NCBI RefSeq assembly: GCF_022012305.1
Contig: NZ_JAKLTM010000008.1
Location: 62,001 to 126,000, forward strand
Reading direction: 5' to 3'
Length of the DNA: 64,000 nt
Source: Ramlibacter paludis
GTDB lineage: Bacteria; Pseudomonadota; Gammaproteobacteria; Burkholderiales; Burkholderiaceae_C
Position 1 is the stretch's first letter. The number at the start of each line of letters is the position of its first letter. Below the pieces are notes generated by a model. The model saw only the letters and a list, made by a program, of their open reading frames with translations, was not told the origin of the DNA and ran no database searches. This document shows, piece by piece, positions 63,792 through 64,000 of this stretch. The position numbers and the translations under genes were made by a program.

Positions 63792-64000
63792 GCCGCAACG
63801 CCACGCTGGCGGTGGTGGCGACGGGCGTGCTGCTGGCGCTGTCGCTGCTGGTGGGCTTCGTCTGGCTGCCGATGGTGAAACCCGACTTCGCGCAAGGCGG
63901 GCTGTGGGACGCCATCTGCCGGGCGGCCGGCGTGCCCAGCGCCTGGAGCGCGCCATCGAACCGGGAAGACGCCCTGGCCAGCCGCGTTTCCATGGTGCCG
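63788..64000 (+). CDS. Last gene of the ba3-like oxidase cluster, cut by the window
   Basis: At least 71 codons from ATG at 63788 (ATGA overlap). One N-terminal helix (TLAVVATGVLLALSLLVGFVWLP) then the start of a soluble domain with LWDAICRAAG. Oxidase clusters of this kind often continue with a cytochrome c; no heme motif is visible before the edge, so the function is left open. Confidence 0.7.
   Translation, partial: MSRNATLAVVATGVLLALSLLVGFVWLPMVKPDFAQGGLWDAICRAAGVPSAWSAPSNREDALASRVSMVP

Overview
The window comes from a high-GC Gram-negative aerobe, most likely a betaproteobacterium of the order Burkholderiales (Comamonadaceae-like, near Ramlibacter or Variovorax). This is inferred from the gene content (Porin_4-type porin, Coq7, TcuAB, HexR-zwf, a cbb3 cluster with hemN and fnr), the codon usage and a GC-rich palindromic repeat of a type I associate with that family. 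It is inference; no 16S or database search was possible. No rRNA, tRNA, IS element, phage gene or CRISPR array was seen. Genes are packed tightly, with many ATGA or GTGA overlaps, and no stretch over 300 bases lacks a gene.

Layout. 1-3.4 kb: an AI-2E-type permease (cut by the left edge) overlapping an alpha-carbonic anhydrase, a receiver-only response regulator, and three small proteins. 3.35-12.8 kb: a type II secretion locus, gspG-H-I-J-K-L-M-N-D-E on the minus strand with gspC divergent; gspF is not here. 12.8-16.4 kb: a divergent CobS-like membrane protein translationally joined to ilvA, a candidate small RNA carrying anti-Shine-Dalgarno loops, an OsmC protein and Coq7. 16.7-18.6 kb: a porin and a DUF3047 lipoprotein. 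18.7-25.5 kb: a dipeptide/oligopeptide ABC operon with an M20 amidohydrolase inserted, preceded by a sigma-54 promoter candidate. 25.5-28.8 kb: a DUF900 lipoprotein hydrolase, a TPR protein and a DUF6165 protein. 28.8-38.2 kb: hexR and zwf, divergent from an AfuABC-like ABC transporter followed by tal and pgi. 38.2-42.8 kb: DUF805, tcuA-tcuB and an MscS-type channel.

42.8-64 kb is a respiratory island. It holds ccoI-ccoS-ccoN-O-Q-P-ccoG-ccoH-(membrane protein)-hemN, a PAS-PAS histidine kinase with a NarL/FixJ-type regulator, a stand-alone receiver, an FNR with an intact 4Fe-4S cysteine set, a hemerythrin, a TauE/SafE-type protein, a beta-CASP metallo-hydrolase and universal stress proteins. 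It ends with a second terminal oxidase cluster (two multi-heme cytochromes c, a small subunit, a CuA subunit II, a ba3-like subunit I and a truncated last gene). FNR-type boxes (TTGAN-N4-NTCAA) precede ccoI, ccoN, ccoG and the stress-protein genes, so much of this island looks like one low-oxygen regulon.

The observations most worth following are: (1) the candidate sRNA at 15.1-15.2 kb; (2) the AfuABC-like transporter sitting among glucose-6-phosphate genes with two HexR-like operators; (3) FNR boxes centred 41-42 bp upstream of cco start codons, which predicts leaderless mRNAs; (4) overlapping divergent -10 elements between gspC and gspG that also predict leaderless starts.
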